From Halorubrum persicum (GTDB lineage Archaea; Halobacteriota; Halobacteria; Halobacteriales; Haloferacaceae): DNA of 42,151 nucleotides. Under the pieces are notes generated by a model that searched no databases, was not told the DNA's origin, and saw only the letters and a program-made list of their open reading frames with translations. The position numbers and the translations under genes were made by a program. The stretch covers positions 1 to 42,151 of the forward strand of contig NZ_NHOA01000003.1 in NCBI RefSeq assembly GCF_002727125.1. The letters run 5' to 3'. Positions 7,963-16,519 of the stretch are shown here, in pieces; the first letter of the stretch is position 1, and each line of letters starts with the position of its first letter.

Positions 7963-10194
7963 TCAGAGCTCCCCGGCGTTTCGCGCCTGCTCGACCCGCC
8001 GCGTCGCCTGCTCGACCCGCTTCCCGGTCGCGTTCGCGAGGCCGGGCGGGAGCCCCTCCCGCGCCGCCGCGAGCCGCTCCTCGATCCGCGCGATCCGATC
8101 GAGCACGTTCGCCAGCTGGCGCTCTGTCCCCTCACCGTCCCCCGCGCGGGCGCGCTCCTCGGCCCGCTCCGCGGCGTCGACCGCGGCCGCGAGCGCGCGT
8201 TCCAGGCCGTTGACCGCGTTCGACGGGCCGCCGGAACTCCCGCCCTCATCGCCGTCGGTGTCGTCGCCGCTGTCCGCCGCCGCGGCCGCCACCGCCGCCC
8301 GCGTCTCCTCGGCCACGTCTGCGACGTAGCCGGCGAGCGGTGCCGCCCCGGTCTCCGGACGCTCGATTCGGATCGGCTCCTTTCCGCCGCCGTCGGAGCC
8401 CGGCGGATCCGGGTTGATCCGATACGCGCCGACCTCGTCGTCGGCGTCGCGTACCTCGGCCGTGTACGCGCCGCCCGCGTGGACGTACACGGCGTCGCTC
8501 CCGTCGATCGCCGAGTCGTAGAGCCGCCCGGCGAAGTCGTCCTCGACCGCGGACCGGGTCACGTCGACGTCGCTGTCGGCGTCCGACAGCTCCAGCTTCC
8601 GCGCGTTCTCGCGGGCGGTCAGGGGGATCTCGCCGTCGACGCCGGCGACCGTCACGGGCTCGTCCGCAGCGACCGTCAGCTTCTCGCTGTGGGGCGCCTG
8701 CCCGGCGCCGTTGACGGTGAGCCGGTGGTCGCCCTCGGGGACCCCGTTGGCGACCGCGACCCCGCCGGCGAACGTCGGGACCGCTTCGGGGTCGCTTTCG
8801 ATCAGGACGAACGACTCGGTGACCGCGTCCGTCGTCGTCAGCCCCTCGCCGTCGGGGGCCTCGTCGCTCTCGGTCGTCCGCGTGACGCGGGCCACGACCG
8901 CGTCGATCTCCTCGCTCACCGCGTCGCCGAACGACTCCTCGGCGGCGACGGCGTCGTATCGGTCGGCGAGCTCCGACCGGTGATTGCCGGCGGTCACGTC
9001 GACCGCGGGGTTCTCGTAGCGGGGCTGGTCCCACGGGACGCCCGTGGTGGTGATGTGGCCGGCGACGGCGTCCTCGACGGCCTCCGGCACGGCGAACTCG
9101 AAGCTCAGCTGCGGCCCGGTGAACGCCGAGATCCCCTCCAGCTCGGCCGTCTCGACGAGGTCGTACGTGATCACCTCCCCGGCGGTCTCGTCCGCGACCG
9201 CGTCCTCCCTGTCGGCGTGGCGGAAGGCGATCCCCGTCTCCCGGAGCGGGAGGTCCGTCGGGGGCGACTCCAGCGCGTCGAGCGACCGGACCGTGAGCGC
9301 GTCGTCGACCAGCGACTCCGCGGTGACCGACGGGAGATCGGGGTGGTCGTAGATCGGCGCGCCCTCGTACTCGGGGACGACGAACGGGAGGCGCATCCCC
9401 TCGTCGCGGGGGAGGCCGTACGCGAGCGGGACCCCCAGCAGGTCCTCGACGGTATCGATCGTCGTGTTGGTGATGTCCGCGAGCAGCCCCTCCTCGCCGA
9501 CGCGCTGGAACCGGTCGGGGATCTCGTTGACCGAGAGGGTGCTGGAGTGCGACCCGAGCTCGGAGAGGATCCGCGGGACAGCGTCGGGGTCCGGATCGAG
9601 GAACTCGTTGTTCGGCACGCTGCGGGAGTGGGAACTGGCGACGTACAGCTGCGGGTCGCCCGTGTCGAGGTCGACGAAGACGTGGAGCACCTCCCAGTCG
9701 TGCCAGTGGAAGTTGGCGGTGAACTGGTCGAACGCGGAGTAGAGCCAGAACTGGACGACCGCGAGCGGCGACTCCTCGTACCGGACCCCGTTGTAGAAGA
9801 CGGTCGGATTCGGCGGCTCGCCCGCCTCGTCGTACCGCTCGTGGTAGCCGTCGAACGCGTCGAACCCGTCGACGACGGTCTCGCCGTCCTCCTCGGTCGC
9901 GTACGGTCGGGGGTCGGTCGGGAACCACGGCTCGGCGGTGTCGAAGTACAGCGTCGGGGCGAACCGGACCGCGAGCTCTTCGACCGCCTCCGGATCGAGC
10001 CCGCCCGTCTCGGCGTCGTCCGGCGACGAGCCGGAGTCGGAACCGGGTTCGGAGTCGGAGCCAGCGGGATCGGAACCGGAGTCGGAGCCGCACCCCGCGA
10101 CCGCGACGCTCCCGGTCCCGGCGAGCGCGCCGAGGACGGTCCGACGGCCGACGCCCGATTCGGGCCGACCGCTGCCGGCGGTGCGGTCGCTCAC
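7963..10194 (-). CDS. Secreted Tat lipoprotein with HDWE motif, function unknown (743 aa)
   Basis: The GTG at 10194 gives a twin-arginine signal (GRRTVLGALAG) and a lipobox AVAGC with Cys35, so the protein is probably exported folded and anchored on the outer face of the membrane. A Ser/Gly/Asp-rich linker follows. About residues 75-190 hold FAPTLYFDTAEPW and then HWHDWEVLHVFVD with HDWE at 165-168, a pattern reminiscent of the HDWE-type motif of NPP1-like and Vps62-like secreted domains; this is a resemblance only. The middle is beta-rich, and the last 70 residues look like a charged coiled coil. An alternative GTG at 10242 adds 16 residues before the signal. Function unknown. Confidence 0.85.
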   Translation of the reverse strand: MSDRTAGSGRPESGVGRRTVLGALAGTGSVAVAGCGSDSGSDPAGSDSEPGSDSGSSPDDAETGGLDPEAVEELAVRFAPTLYFDTAEPWFPTDPRPYATEEDGETVVDGFDAFDGYHERYDEAGEPPNPTVFYNGVRYEESPLAVVQFWLYSAFDQFTANFHWHDWEVLHVFVDLDTGDPQLYVASSHSRSVPNNEFLDPDPDAVPRILSELGSHSSTLSVNEIPDRFQRVGEEGLLADITNTTIDTVEDLLGVPLAYGLPRDEGMRLPFVVPEYEGAPIYDHPDLPSVTAESLVDDALTVRSLDALESPPTDLPLRETGIAFRHADREDAVADETAGEVITYDLVETAELEGISAFTGPQLSFEFAVPEAVEDAVAGHITTTGVPWDQPRYENPAVDVTAGNHRSELADRYDAVAAEESFGDAVSEEIDAVVARVTRTTESDEAPDGEGLTTTDAVTESFVLIESDPEAVPTFAGGVAVANGVPEGDHRLTVNGAGQAPHSEKLTVAADEPVTVAGVDGEIPLTARENARKLELSDADSDVDVTRSAVEDDFAGRLYDSAIDGSDAVYVHAGGAYTAEVRDADDEVGAYRINPDPPGSDGGGKEPIRIERPETGAAPLAGYVADVAEETRAAVAAAAADSGDDTDGDEGGSSGGPSNAVNGLERALAAAVDAAERAEERARAGDGEGTERQLANVLDRIARIEERLAAAREGLPPGLANATGKRVEQATRRVEQARNAGEL

Positions 10195-10392
10195 GGGCGG
10201 GCCTCGCTGCGGTCCGCGGGCGAGGCGCCGGTCCGAGACCACGGCTTCGGGTGCATTTCTCTAACTCACGACCACAGCGGCGAATAAGTCTTCTGACGGT
10301 GGAGCGGCGGTGCGTCGGCGAGCGGGCCCGTCTCCGGCGAGCGGGCCCGGAGACGGGAGAAGGTATTTGCGCCCGGGCGCGCGACTCCCCGC

Positions 10393-10824
10393 ATGGACGG
10401 GACGAAGGCCCTCTACTACGGTGCGGTCGCGATCGCGATCCTGATCGGCGTCAGCGTCGTCGTCTCCGTGGTCTCGGCGATCTTGAGCCTCGTGTGGGCG
10501 ATCGTCTCCGGGATCGTCTCGCTCGCGGTGCTCGCCGGCGTCGTCTACCTCCTCTACAAAACCGGCGCGTGGCTGTTCGGCGGCGACGCCGCGAGCGACT
10601 CGCCGGGCGACTCGCTCGGGCGGTCGCGGTCGTCGTCCACTTCGGCGTCGGCCGGCGACGGTTCGGAGAGCCGGCGGGACCGGCTCCGCAGACAGTACGT
10701 CGAGGGGCAGATCGGCGAGGCGGAGTTCGAGCGTCGGATCGCGAGCGAGCTGGAGACCGAGGGGCTCGACGACATCGACAGGGAGCTCGCCGATATCGAT
10801 CGGGAGCTCGAACGGGAGCGGTAG
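10393..10824 (+). CDS. Small membrane protein with C-terminal SHOCT domain (143 aa)
   Basis: Two closely spaced hydrophobic segments (about residues 6-31 and 34-56) are followed by a Ser-rich linker and a SHOCT-type motif, RLRRQYVEGQIGEAEFERR (about 96-114). SHOCT modules are short C-terminal helices often attached to membrane or stress proteins and thought to mediate oligomerisation. The final ELADIDRELERER is a charged helix. It is convergent with hisE, with only 21 bp between the stops. The specific role is unknown. Confidence 0.85.
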   Translation: MDGTKALYYGAVAIAILIGVSVVVSVVSAILSLVWAIVSGIVSLAVLAGVVYLLYKTGAWLFGGDAASDSPGDSLGRSRSSSTSASAGDGSESRRDRLRRQYVEGQIGEAEFERRIASELETEGLDDIDRELADIDRELERER

Positions 10825-10845
10825 CGGTAACGAGGCCGGTCGGGT

Positions 10846-11214
10846 TTAAAAGCGATTCCGCAGCTCCTCGCGCAGGTCGTCGATGTCGAGGTCCTTCATG
10901 GCGAACAACACCAGCAGGTGGTAGACGAGGTCGGCGCTCTCGTAGGTGAGCTCGTCGAGGTCGTCGTCCTTCGCCGCGAGGATCGCCTCCGTGGACTCCT
11001 CGCCGATCTTCTCTAACACCGCGTTCTCCCCCTTCTCGTGGGTGAACAGCGAGGCGGTGTACGACCCCTCGGGGAGCTCCGCCTTCCGCGACTCGATGGT
11101 AGCGAACAGCTCGTCGAGGACGGCCTCGGCGGGGGGCTCCGGGCCCTCTCCGTCCGTGGCGGCCGTCGCGTCGCCGTCCGCACCGCCTGTCCCGTCCGCG
11201 TCCGGATCGCTCAC
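10846..11214 (-). CDS. hisE: Phosphoribosyl-ATP pyrophosphatase HisE (122 aa)
   Basis: Catalyses the second step of histidine biosynthesis, hydrolysing phosphoribosyl-ATP to phosphoribosyl-AMP. The HisE/MazG-like all-alpha fold is evident from HEKGENAVLEKIGEESTEA and LTYESADLVYHLLVLF, with the acidic metal-binding residues in EKIGEE and ESAD. The first 30 residues are a Gly/Ala/Asp-rich acidic tail common in halophiles. The start is GTG at 11214, overlapping the pdxT stop by 4 bp (GTGA), which indicates translational coupling with pdxT. No other his genes are in the window. Confidence 0.93.
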   Translation of the reverse strand: MSDPDADGTGGADGDATAATDGEGPEPPAEAVLDELFATIESRKAELPEGSYTASLFTHEKGENAVLEKIGEESTEAILAAKDDDLDELTYESADLVYHLLVLFAMKDLDIDDLREELRNRF

Positions 11215-11804
11215 GCGACCACCTCGCGGTCGGGGAAGAAGGCGAGGTCGTGGATCCGCGAGTCGTCGGTGAGCTCCGGGTGGAACGCGGTGGCGACGAC
11301 GGGACCGTCGCGGACCGCGACCGGCCGCCCGTCGACGGTCGCGAGCGTCTCGACGCCGTCGCCGGCGTTGTCGATGAGCGGCGCGCGGATGAACACGGCG
11401 TGGAACGGCTCGTCGAGCCCGTTCACCGGGACCTTCGCCTCGAAGGAGTCCTTCTGTCTGCCGAACGCGTTCCGGTCGACGGAGACGTCGACGAGCCCGA
11501 GCGCGTCGACGCGGTCGTCCTTCGCGTCCCGCGAGCAGACGATGAGCCCCGCGCAGGTGGCTAACACGGGCTTTCCGCTCGCGACGTGCTCGCGGATCTC
11601 CTCGTCGATCCCCTCTCGGCCGATCAGCCGCGAGATGGTCGTCGACTCCCCGCCGGGCATGAGGAGCACGTCGCAGTCGGGAACGACCCCCGACTCCCGG
11701 ACCTCGACCACGTCCGCCGACTCGCCGTGGGCGGCCGCGGCGGCCTCGACGGCGGCGGCGTGTTCGGCCACATCCCCCTGGACGGCGATGACGCCTGCTT
11801 GCAT
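11211..11804 (-). CDS. pdxT: Pyridoxal 5'-phosphate synthase glutaminase subunit PdxT (197 aa)
   Basis: Glutamine amidotransferase that supplies ammonia to PdxS for direct PLP synthesis. Visible motifs are GVIAVQGDVAEH at the N-terminus, PGGEST (50-55), LATCAGLIV with nucleophile Cys84, and FHPEL with His175 and Glu177 of the triad. The ATG at 11804 gives the normal length; an upstream ATG at 11858 would add an unusual tail. Its stop overlaps the hisE start. The partner gene pdxS is not in this window. Confidence 0.95.
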   Translation of the reverse strand: MQAGVIAVQGDVAEHAAAVEAAAAAHGESADVVEVRESGVVPDCDVLLMPGGESTTISRLIGREGIDEEIREHVASGKPVLATCAGLIVCSRDAKDDRVDALGLVDVSVDRNAFGRQKDSFEAKVPVNGLDEPFHAVFIRAPLIDNAGDGVETLATVDGRPVAVRDGPVVATAFHPELTDDSRIHDLAFFPDREVVA

Positions 11805-11904
11805 GAGAACCGGTCGGTGGGGAACGGGCAAAAAGGGCGCGCTACGGAGCCGACACACCGGAGCGCTGACGGGGAAGAACGGAAGCGGCGACTCGGAACG
11901 GGGC

Positions 11905-12069
11905 CTACGCGACGGTCAGCGAGAGGATCTGTACGAACACGCCGAAGAGGACACAGAACGCGAGGACGGTTTTCGGGTCGATCGTGATCGCGTCCCGGCC
12001 CTGGTTGTCGAAGTAGCGGACGAGGCCCGCACTGGACATCAGCCCGCCCGAGTTGGAACCACTGCTCAT
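11905..12069 (-). CDS. secG: Protein translocase subunit Sec61-beta / SecG (54 aa)
   Basis: A 54-codon gene. The product starts MSSGSNSGGLMSSAGLVRYF and ends with a single membrane helix (TVLAFCVLFGVFVQILSLTVA), preceded by IDPK. This is the archaeal Sec61-beta pattern: a flexible Gly/Ser N-terminus, a conserved AGLVRYFD segment and one C-terminal transmembrane helix. It is the small tail-anchored subunit of the SecYEG translocon. It lies about 100 bp upstream of pdxT on the same strand. Confidence 0.95.
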   Translation of the reverse strand: MSSGSNSGGLMSSAGLVRYFDNQGRDAITIDPKTVLAFCVLFGVFVQILSLTVA

Positions 12070-12226
12070 GGCTATCGGTGCGTCTCGCGGCGTTCTAAAC
12101 GTTTCGTTCGGCGCTCGACGCGGCGCCCGCCTCGGAGCGTCGTGTCGGGGCTGTCGCGGTTCGACGCCCGAGCGTGCACAAGTGGGAAACCCTTATGCGC
12201 CGCCCGGCGGTAGAATGTGCCGGATA

Positions 12227-12496
12227 ATGACTGTTCGACTGCTGGATTTTCACGCTGACTGGTGCGGCCCGTGTAAGACGCAGGACCCGATTCTGGAGGA
12301 GATCCAGGAGGACCTCGGCGACGCCTTCGAGCTCCAGAAGGTGAACGTCGACGAGGAGCAGGACGTCGCCAACCAGTACCAGGTGCGCTCGCTGCCGACC
12401 CTCATCGTCGAGAACGACGAGGGCGTCGTCGACCGGTTCGTCGGCGTCACCCAGCGCGAGGACATCGAGGCCGCGCTCTCCGAGGCGGGCGCGTAA
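12227..12496 (+). CDS. Thioredoxin-like protein (89 aa)
   Basis: A compact thioredoxin fold with the redox motif DWCGPCK (Cys13 and Cys16), followed by FELQKVNVDEEQD and the cis-proline loop RSLPTLIV. It is probably a cytosolic disulfide reductant. ATG 12227 is preferred because a TATA-like CTTATG at 12192-12197 is centred about 32 bp upstream, leaving only a few leader bases; the reading to 12053 is an artefact. It is short compared with the usual 105-110 residues, lacking the N-terminal beta-alpha unit, a minimal form seen in archaea. Confidence 0.93.
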   Translation: MTVRLLDFHADWCGPCKTQDPILEEIQEDLGDAFELQKVNVDEEQDVANQYQVRSLPTLIVENDEGVVDRFVGVTQREDIEAALSEAGA

Positions 12497-12657
12497 CGGC
12501 GGGATCTCCGACCCTCGGTCCCGCGAAACCGCGGGAGCACTGACCAGCGGACCAACTGACGCACGGGCACACGGCGGGCGCTCCACCCGTCCTCAGACCC
12601 CCGATCCGACCCGCCGCGTCTCGCAACCTTTTACAGCGTCGGCCCGACAGTAGGAGT

Positions 12658-12807
12658 ATGGCCAGTTTCGACGCCGCGGAACGCCGCAACCTCGACCGAC
12701 ACATCTGCATGCGCTGTAACGCCCGCAACTCCCCGGACGCGAACCGCTGCCGCAAGTGCGGCTACACGAAGCTCCGTCCGAAAGCGAAGGAACGCCGCGC
12801 GGCGTAG
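12658..12807 (+). CDS. rpl40e: 50S ribosomal protein L40e (49 aa)
   Basis: A small zinc-binding ribosomal protein. The sequence [20 protein letters not shown] continues through a stretch with CMRC and CRKCG cysteine pairs (Cys17, Cys20, Cys31, Cys34) and a basic tail [12 protein letters not shown], which matches archaeal L40e over its full length. A TATA-like CTTTTACA at 12628-12635 is centred 26-27 bp before the ATG, so the mRNA should be leaderless. Confidence 0.96.
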   Translation: MASFDAAERRNLDRHICMRCNARNSPDANRCRKCGYTKLRPKAKERRAA

Positions 12808-12905
12808 ATCGGTCGTCGGTCGCCCCCCGTTTCTCCTGCAGATCGCCCCGTCAGAGCGACCGGTGCAGTCCGACTGGCGCCCTGTGAACTTGACGAGCCG
12901 CCGTC

Positions 12906-13550
12906 CTACGCCAGCGCCGTGACCGCGAGGAGCATCCCTCCGGCCGCGGCGGGCGGGATGGTGAGGTTGTCGTCGACGGCGACGCCGCGGATGATCGGCG
13001 GGAGCCCGTCGGCGACCGCGGCGGGGACCGCGCCGGCGAGCGCGACCGCGACGCCGACGCCGACGCCGAACGCCGACACGGTAAAGAGAAGCGCCAACGC
13101 GAAGCTGACCAGAAACATCGCGATCCACGCGGCGGGGCGTTTCGACTCGGTCGCGTCGTTGTCCCCGAGCGCGCCGCTGACGGGGTCGCCGAGCGACACC
13201 ATCCAGATCGCCGGCACCGCGAGCGTCGGCGTCATGCCGGGGACGCCGAGCGCGGGGACCGCGGCGACCGCCACCGCCGTGGTACTGACCTGGTACAGCG
13301 CGTAGCCGGCGACGCTGTCCGACTCGTACTCCCGCGTGAGGTGCCGGTAGACGGCGTGATCGAGCCCGACGACGAGCCGGAGGAACTCCAGTAGGCCGAC
13401 GACGGCGACGCCGAGACTGAGGATCGCGGCCGTCTCGGTCCACGTCAGCCACCCGAGCAGGTACGGAACCGGGAACAGCGTGCCGCTCGCGTGGACTAGC
13501 CGCCGCTCGAACTCCACTTCGGCCCGCCACTCCGCCGCCGGAAGGGGCAC
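12906..13550 (-). CDS. Dolichol kinase / CTP-dependent polyprenol kinase-like membrane protein (214 aa)
   Basis: About six hydrophobic segments. The motifs SLGDPVSGALGD and VDDNLTIPPAAAGGM match the SEC59/VTE5/DGK1 group, which phosphorylates polyprenols, phytol or diacylglycerol with CTP. In archaea such an enzyme could recycle dolichol for glycosylation or salvage isoprenoid alcohols for lipid synthesis; the substrate is inferred. The GTG start lies 3 bp after the glyS stop, making it the third gene of the CBS-glyS operon. It converges on rpl40e. Confidence 0.85.
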   Translation of the reverse strand: MPLPAAEWRAEVEFERRLVHASGTLFPVPYLLGWLTWTETAAILSLGVAVVGLLEFLRLVVGLDHAVYRHLTREYESDSVAGYALYQVSTTAVAVAAVPALGVPGMTPTLAVPAIWMVSLGDPVSGALGDNDATESKRPAAWIAMFLVSFALALLFTVSAFGVGVGVAVALAGAVPAAVADGLPPIIRGVAVDDNLTIPPAAAGGMLLAVTALA

Positions 13551-13553
13551 GAG

Positions 13554-15338
13554 TTAGTTGGTTTCGACGTCGGTCGCCACTGTCTCGTAGCGGTCCACCA
13601 GCGCGTCGAACTCGCCGCCGGCGCGGAGCGCGGCCAGCTCCTCGGCCAGCTCCTCGGCCGGAACCCGGACCTGCGCCGCGGAGTCGCGCTCGCGAACGGT
13701 CACGGTCTCGGGGCCGTCGCCCTCGATCCCGTCGCGGTCGATCGTGACGCAGAACGGGGTGCCGATCTCGTCCTGCCGGCGGTAGCGACGCCCGATCGAG
13801 CCGGAGTCGTCGTACGCGACCGCCAGCCCCGCCTCGCGGAGGTCGGTGGCGACGCGGTCGGCCAGCTCGGTGAGCCGGTCGTCGTTCGTTACCAGCGGGA
13901 ACACCGCGGCGTCTTGGGGCGCCACCTCGGGCTCCAAGGAGAGGTACGTGCGCTCCTCGCCGTCGACCTCGTCCTCGCTGTAGGCGTGCGCCAGCAGCGT
14001 CTGAACCGTTCGCCCCACGCCGAAGGAGGGCTCGACGACGTGCGGCGTGAGATGCTCGCCGTTCTCGGTCACGGTCTCGACCGAGAAGTTGGCCACGTCG
14101 GCGTCGACCTCGTGGGTCTCGCCGGCCGCCTCGACCGACACCGTCTCGCCGTCGAACGCGTCGGGGTCGCGCTCAGCGAGGGTCTCGAGCGCCTCGGCGA
14201 CCGCGGCGGCGTCCCCGCCGAACTCGGGGCCGAGCACGGACATGTCGGGGTCCACGGTCGCGCGCTCGACCGTCTTCGGCTCGTCGTAGCGCTTGAACAC
14301 GGTGAACGCGTCGTCGCCGTGCGCGTCGTGTTTCGAGAGGTCGTAGTCGGCGCGGTAGGAGAAGCCCGCGATCTCGATCCAGTCGCCGTCGACCTCGCTC
14401 TCCGCGTCCCAGCAGTCGGACGCGTAGTGGGCGCGCTCGCCCGCGAGGTGCTGGCGGAAGCGGAAGCGGTCGAGGTCGACGCCGATCCGGTCGTACCACC
14501 GCTTCGCGACGCCGAGGTAGTAGCCGACCCACGGGGAGCCGATGGTCCCCTCGTCGACCGCCTCGCCGACCGTGGTCTCGACGTACTCCCCGTCCTCGGC
14601 CTGCTGTTCCGTCGCGGGGTACAGGCGGACCGACACGTCGCGGACGCGGTCCAGCGGGGGCTCGTCCTCCTCGGGGTCGATGAACTGCTCCAGTTCGGCC
14701 TGCGTGAACTCGCGCAGCCGGAGGAGCCCGCCGCGCGGCGAGATCTCGTTGCGGTAGGCGGGGCCGATCTGGGTGATGCCGAACGGGAGGTTCCCGCGGG
14801 CGTACTCCTTCAGCCGCGGGAACTCCACGAAGATGCCCTGCGCCGTCTCGGGTCGCAGATAGCCGGGCTGTGCGTCGCCGGGACCGATGTCGGTCGCGAA
14901 CATGAGGTTGAAATCCTCGACCGTCACGCCCGCGAGGGCGGTGCCACAGGACGGACAGGCGATGTCGTTGTCGGCGATGAGCTCCTCGACCTCCGAGCCG
15001 GGGAGCGCCTCGGCGTCCTCGATCTCCGTGACGGCCTCGACGAGGTGGTCGGCGCGGTGCGACTCGCCACACTCCGGGCACTCGACGAGCATGTCGTCGA
15101 ACGTGTCGAGGTGACCGGACGCCTCGAAGACGGGCTCCGGCATGATCGTCGGCGCCTCGATCTCGCGGTTCCCCTCCCGGATGGTGAACCGGTCGCGCCA
15201 CGCGTCCTCGACGTTCTTCTTCAGCGCCGCGCCCTGCGGACCGAAGGTGTAGAAACCGGCGGTGCCGCCGTACGCGCCGTTCGAGCCGAAGAAGAACCCG
15301 CGCCGCTTCGCCAGCTCGACGATCGCCTCGGACGCCAT
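13554..15338 (-). CDS. glyS: Glycyl-tRNA synthetase (594 aa)
   Basis: A class II homodimeric synthetase of the archaeal/eukaryotic type. The N-terminus reads AKRRGFFFGSNGAYGGTAGF; a CPECGESH...CPSCGTALAG zinc ribbon sits in the insertion; motif 2 is RNEISPRGGLLRLREFTQAE; motif 3 includes EPSFGVGRTVQTLL; and a C-terminal anticodon-binding domain contains YDDSGSIGRRYRRQDEIGTP. The length is as expected. The ATG directly abuts the TAG stop of the upstream CBS gene (TAGATG), so the two are probably translated from one mRNA. Confidence 0.97.
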   Translation of the reverse strand: MASEAIVELAKRRGFFFGSNGAYGGTAGFYTFGPQGAALKKNVEDAWRDRFTIREGNREIEAPTIMPEPVFEASGHLDTFDDMLVECPECGESHRADHLVEAVTEIEDAEALPGSEVEELIADNDIACPSCGTALAGVTVEDFNLMFATDIGPGDAQPGYLRPETAQGIFVEFPRLKEYARGNLPFGITQIGPAYRNEISPRGGLLRLREFTQAELEQFIDPEEDEPPLDRVRDVSVRLYPATEQQAEDGEYVETTVGEAVDEGTIGSPWVGYYLGVAKRWYDRIGVDLDRFRFRQHLAGERAHYASDCWDAESEVDGDWIEIAGFSYRADYDLSKHDAHGDDAFTVFKRYDEPKTVERATVDPDMSVLGPEFGGDAAAVAEALETLAERDPDAFDGETVSVEAAGETHEVDADVANFSVETVTENGEHLTPHVVEPSFGVGRTVQTLLAHAYSEDEVDGEERTYLSLEPEVAPQDAAVFPLVTNDDRLTELADRVATDLREAGLAVAYDDSGSIGRRYRRQDEIGTPFCVTIDRDGIEGDGPETVTVRERDSAAQVRVPAEELAEELAALRAGGEFDALVDRYETVATDVETN

Positions 15339-16187
15339 CTACAACCCCTCCAGCAGGTCGACATCGCGCACGATACCGTCGAGGTCGGTGCCGTTGACCA
15401 GCGGCACCTGCTCGATGTCGTTGCTGATGAGCTCCTGTGCCACCTCCTTCGCGGTCCGGGTCCCGCTGACCGTCACGAGGTCATCGGTCATGAAGTGGCG
15501 GACCGCGCCGACGGGGAGCTCCACGTTGCGGGTCGGGAGGTAGCGGGCACCGGTCGCCTTGATCCCCTCCCACGACCACTCGGAGTCCTGCTCGGCGATG
15601 GAGTCGCCCGTGCTGGCCTCCCCTTCCACGACGCGGGCGACCTCCAGCACGTCGACCTCGGTGAGCATGCCAGCGAGCTCGGCGTCGTCGTCGAGCACCA
15701 CGGCGTACGGGACGTTCGCCAGCCCGATCTCCCGCTCCGCGACCGGCAGCGGGGTCTCCGTGTACGTCGCGTTGACCGCGGGGGTCGCGAGCCCGCCGAC
15801 CTCCGTCTCGCCGTCGATCTCGCCGCGGGCGATGGCCCGAACCACGTCGGTGACCGTGATGATGCCGACGAGCCGGTCGCCGTCGACGACCGGGAGCCGG
15901 CGCGACTCCTCGGCGGCCATCGTGGCGGCGGCGTCGCCGATCGCGTCGTCGGCGCTCACCGTCGGAACCTCTCGCATCAGCAGCGCGAGCTGGTCTTCGT
16001 CCGGCTGCTCGATCAGGTCGTCGCGGGAGACGAGCCCGCGGTACACCTCGTCGCCGTCGACGTCTTTCACGACCGGCACCGACGAGAAGCCGTGCTCCTG
16101 GATGTACTCCAACACGTCGTTCCGGCTCCCCGGGATCTCGACGACGACGAGATCCGACCGCGGCGTCATGGCGTCTGATACGTTCAT
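15339..16187 (-). CDS. Four-CBS-domain regulatory protein (282 aa)
   Basis: Four CBS repeats fill the protein. They are recognisable by MNVSDAMTPRSDLVVVE, VSADDAIGDAAATM...RLPVVDGDRLVGIIT, VLDDDAELAGMLTEVDVLEV, and HFMTDDLVTVSGTRTAKEVA...QVPLVNGTDLDGIV. Two Bateman pairs would bind adenine nucleotides or S-adenosylmethionine and act as an energy or metabolite sensor. ATG 16187 removes a basic, non-halophilic extension and has a TATA-like GTATACAAG about 33 bp upstream. It is the first gene of an operon with glyS and the dolichol-kinase-like gene, so a link to translation or membrane supply is possible but unproven. Confidence 0.92.
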   Translation of the reverse strand: MNVSDAMTPRSDLVVVEIPGSRNDVLEYIQEHGFSSVPVVKDVDGDEVYRGLVSRDDLIEQPDEDQLALLMREVPTVSADDAIGDAAATMAAEESRRLPVVDGDRLVGIITVTDVVRAIARGEIDGETEVGGLATPAVNATYTETPLPVAEREIGLANVPYAVVLDDDAELAGMLTEVDVLEVARVVEGEASTGDSIAEQDSEWSWEGIKATGARYLPTRNVELPVGAVRHFMTDDLVTVSGTRTAKEVAQELISNDIEQVPLVNGTDLDGIVRDVDLLEGL

Positions 16188-16519
16188 GCACCGTCTTTCA
16201 GCGTGGCACCTCTTGTATACTGCGAAGGTGGTTCGACAGCGGTCGGCGGCCGATGGCCGGCTCTCGCCGCCGTTCGTCGAGCGCGGAGCGCGCGCCGGGA
16301 GAGCCCCTCGAAACGCCGGCCCGGCCCGTCCGGCCCGCGACGGGGCGCGTGACAGCGAGCCAATCGCTCCGTCAGATCGACACCGTACTCCGACAATTTC
16401 CCCGTGATCGACGGCTGACACGGGCTTCCGTCCCCGATTATCGCCTCAGATCTCGAATCCGCCGACTGCGGACGCTCCCGGTCCGGAACGCTTATAGGTA
16501 CTGTGAACAATTCACAATC
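16188..16519. other. Intergenic region between divergent CBS and small acidic protein genes
   Basis: About 330 bp with no convincing coding sequence; readings through it are basic and lack haloarchaeal acidity. The left end holds the TATA of the CBS operon (minus strand) and the right end holds the TATA (CTTATAG) and the palindrome of the gene at 16520. The middle is GC-rich with no other feature I can name. Confidence 0.6.
16502..16516. promoter_or_regulatory. Palindromic operator candidate TGTGAA-CAA-TTCACA
   Basis: A perfect inverted repeat of 6 bp with a 3-bp centre. It lies just downstream of the TATA element CGCTTATAGG (16488-16497) and 3 bp before the ATG at 16520, exactly over the predicted transcription start. 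A dimeric winged-helix repressor bound here would block initiation. The surrounding DNA is GC-rich, so this AT-rich palindrome is unlikely to be chance. Confidence 0.6.

Noticed and set aside
7915-10287. Long plus-strand open frame opposite the lipoprotein gene
   Set aside because: Arg/Asp/Val-rich shadow without domain signature; the minus strand has a Tat signal, lipobox and halophilic composition.
13914-16178. Long plus-strand open frame opposite glyS and the CBS gene
   Set aside because: It spans two well-identified genes on the other strand and lacks any recognisable motif.
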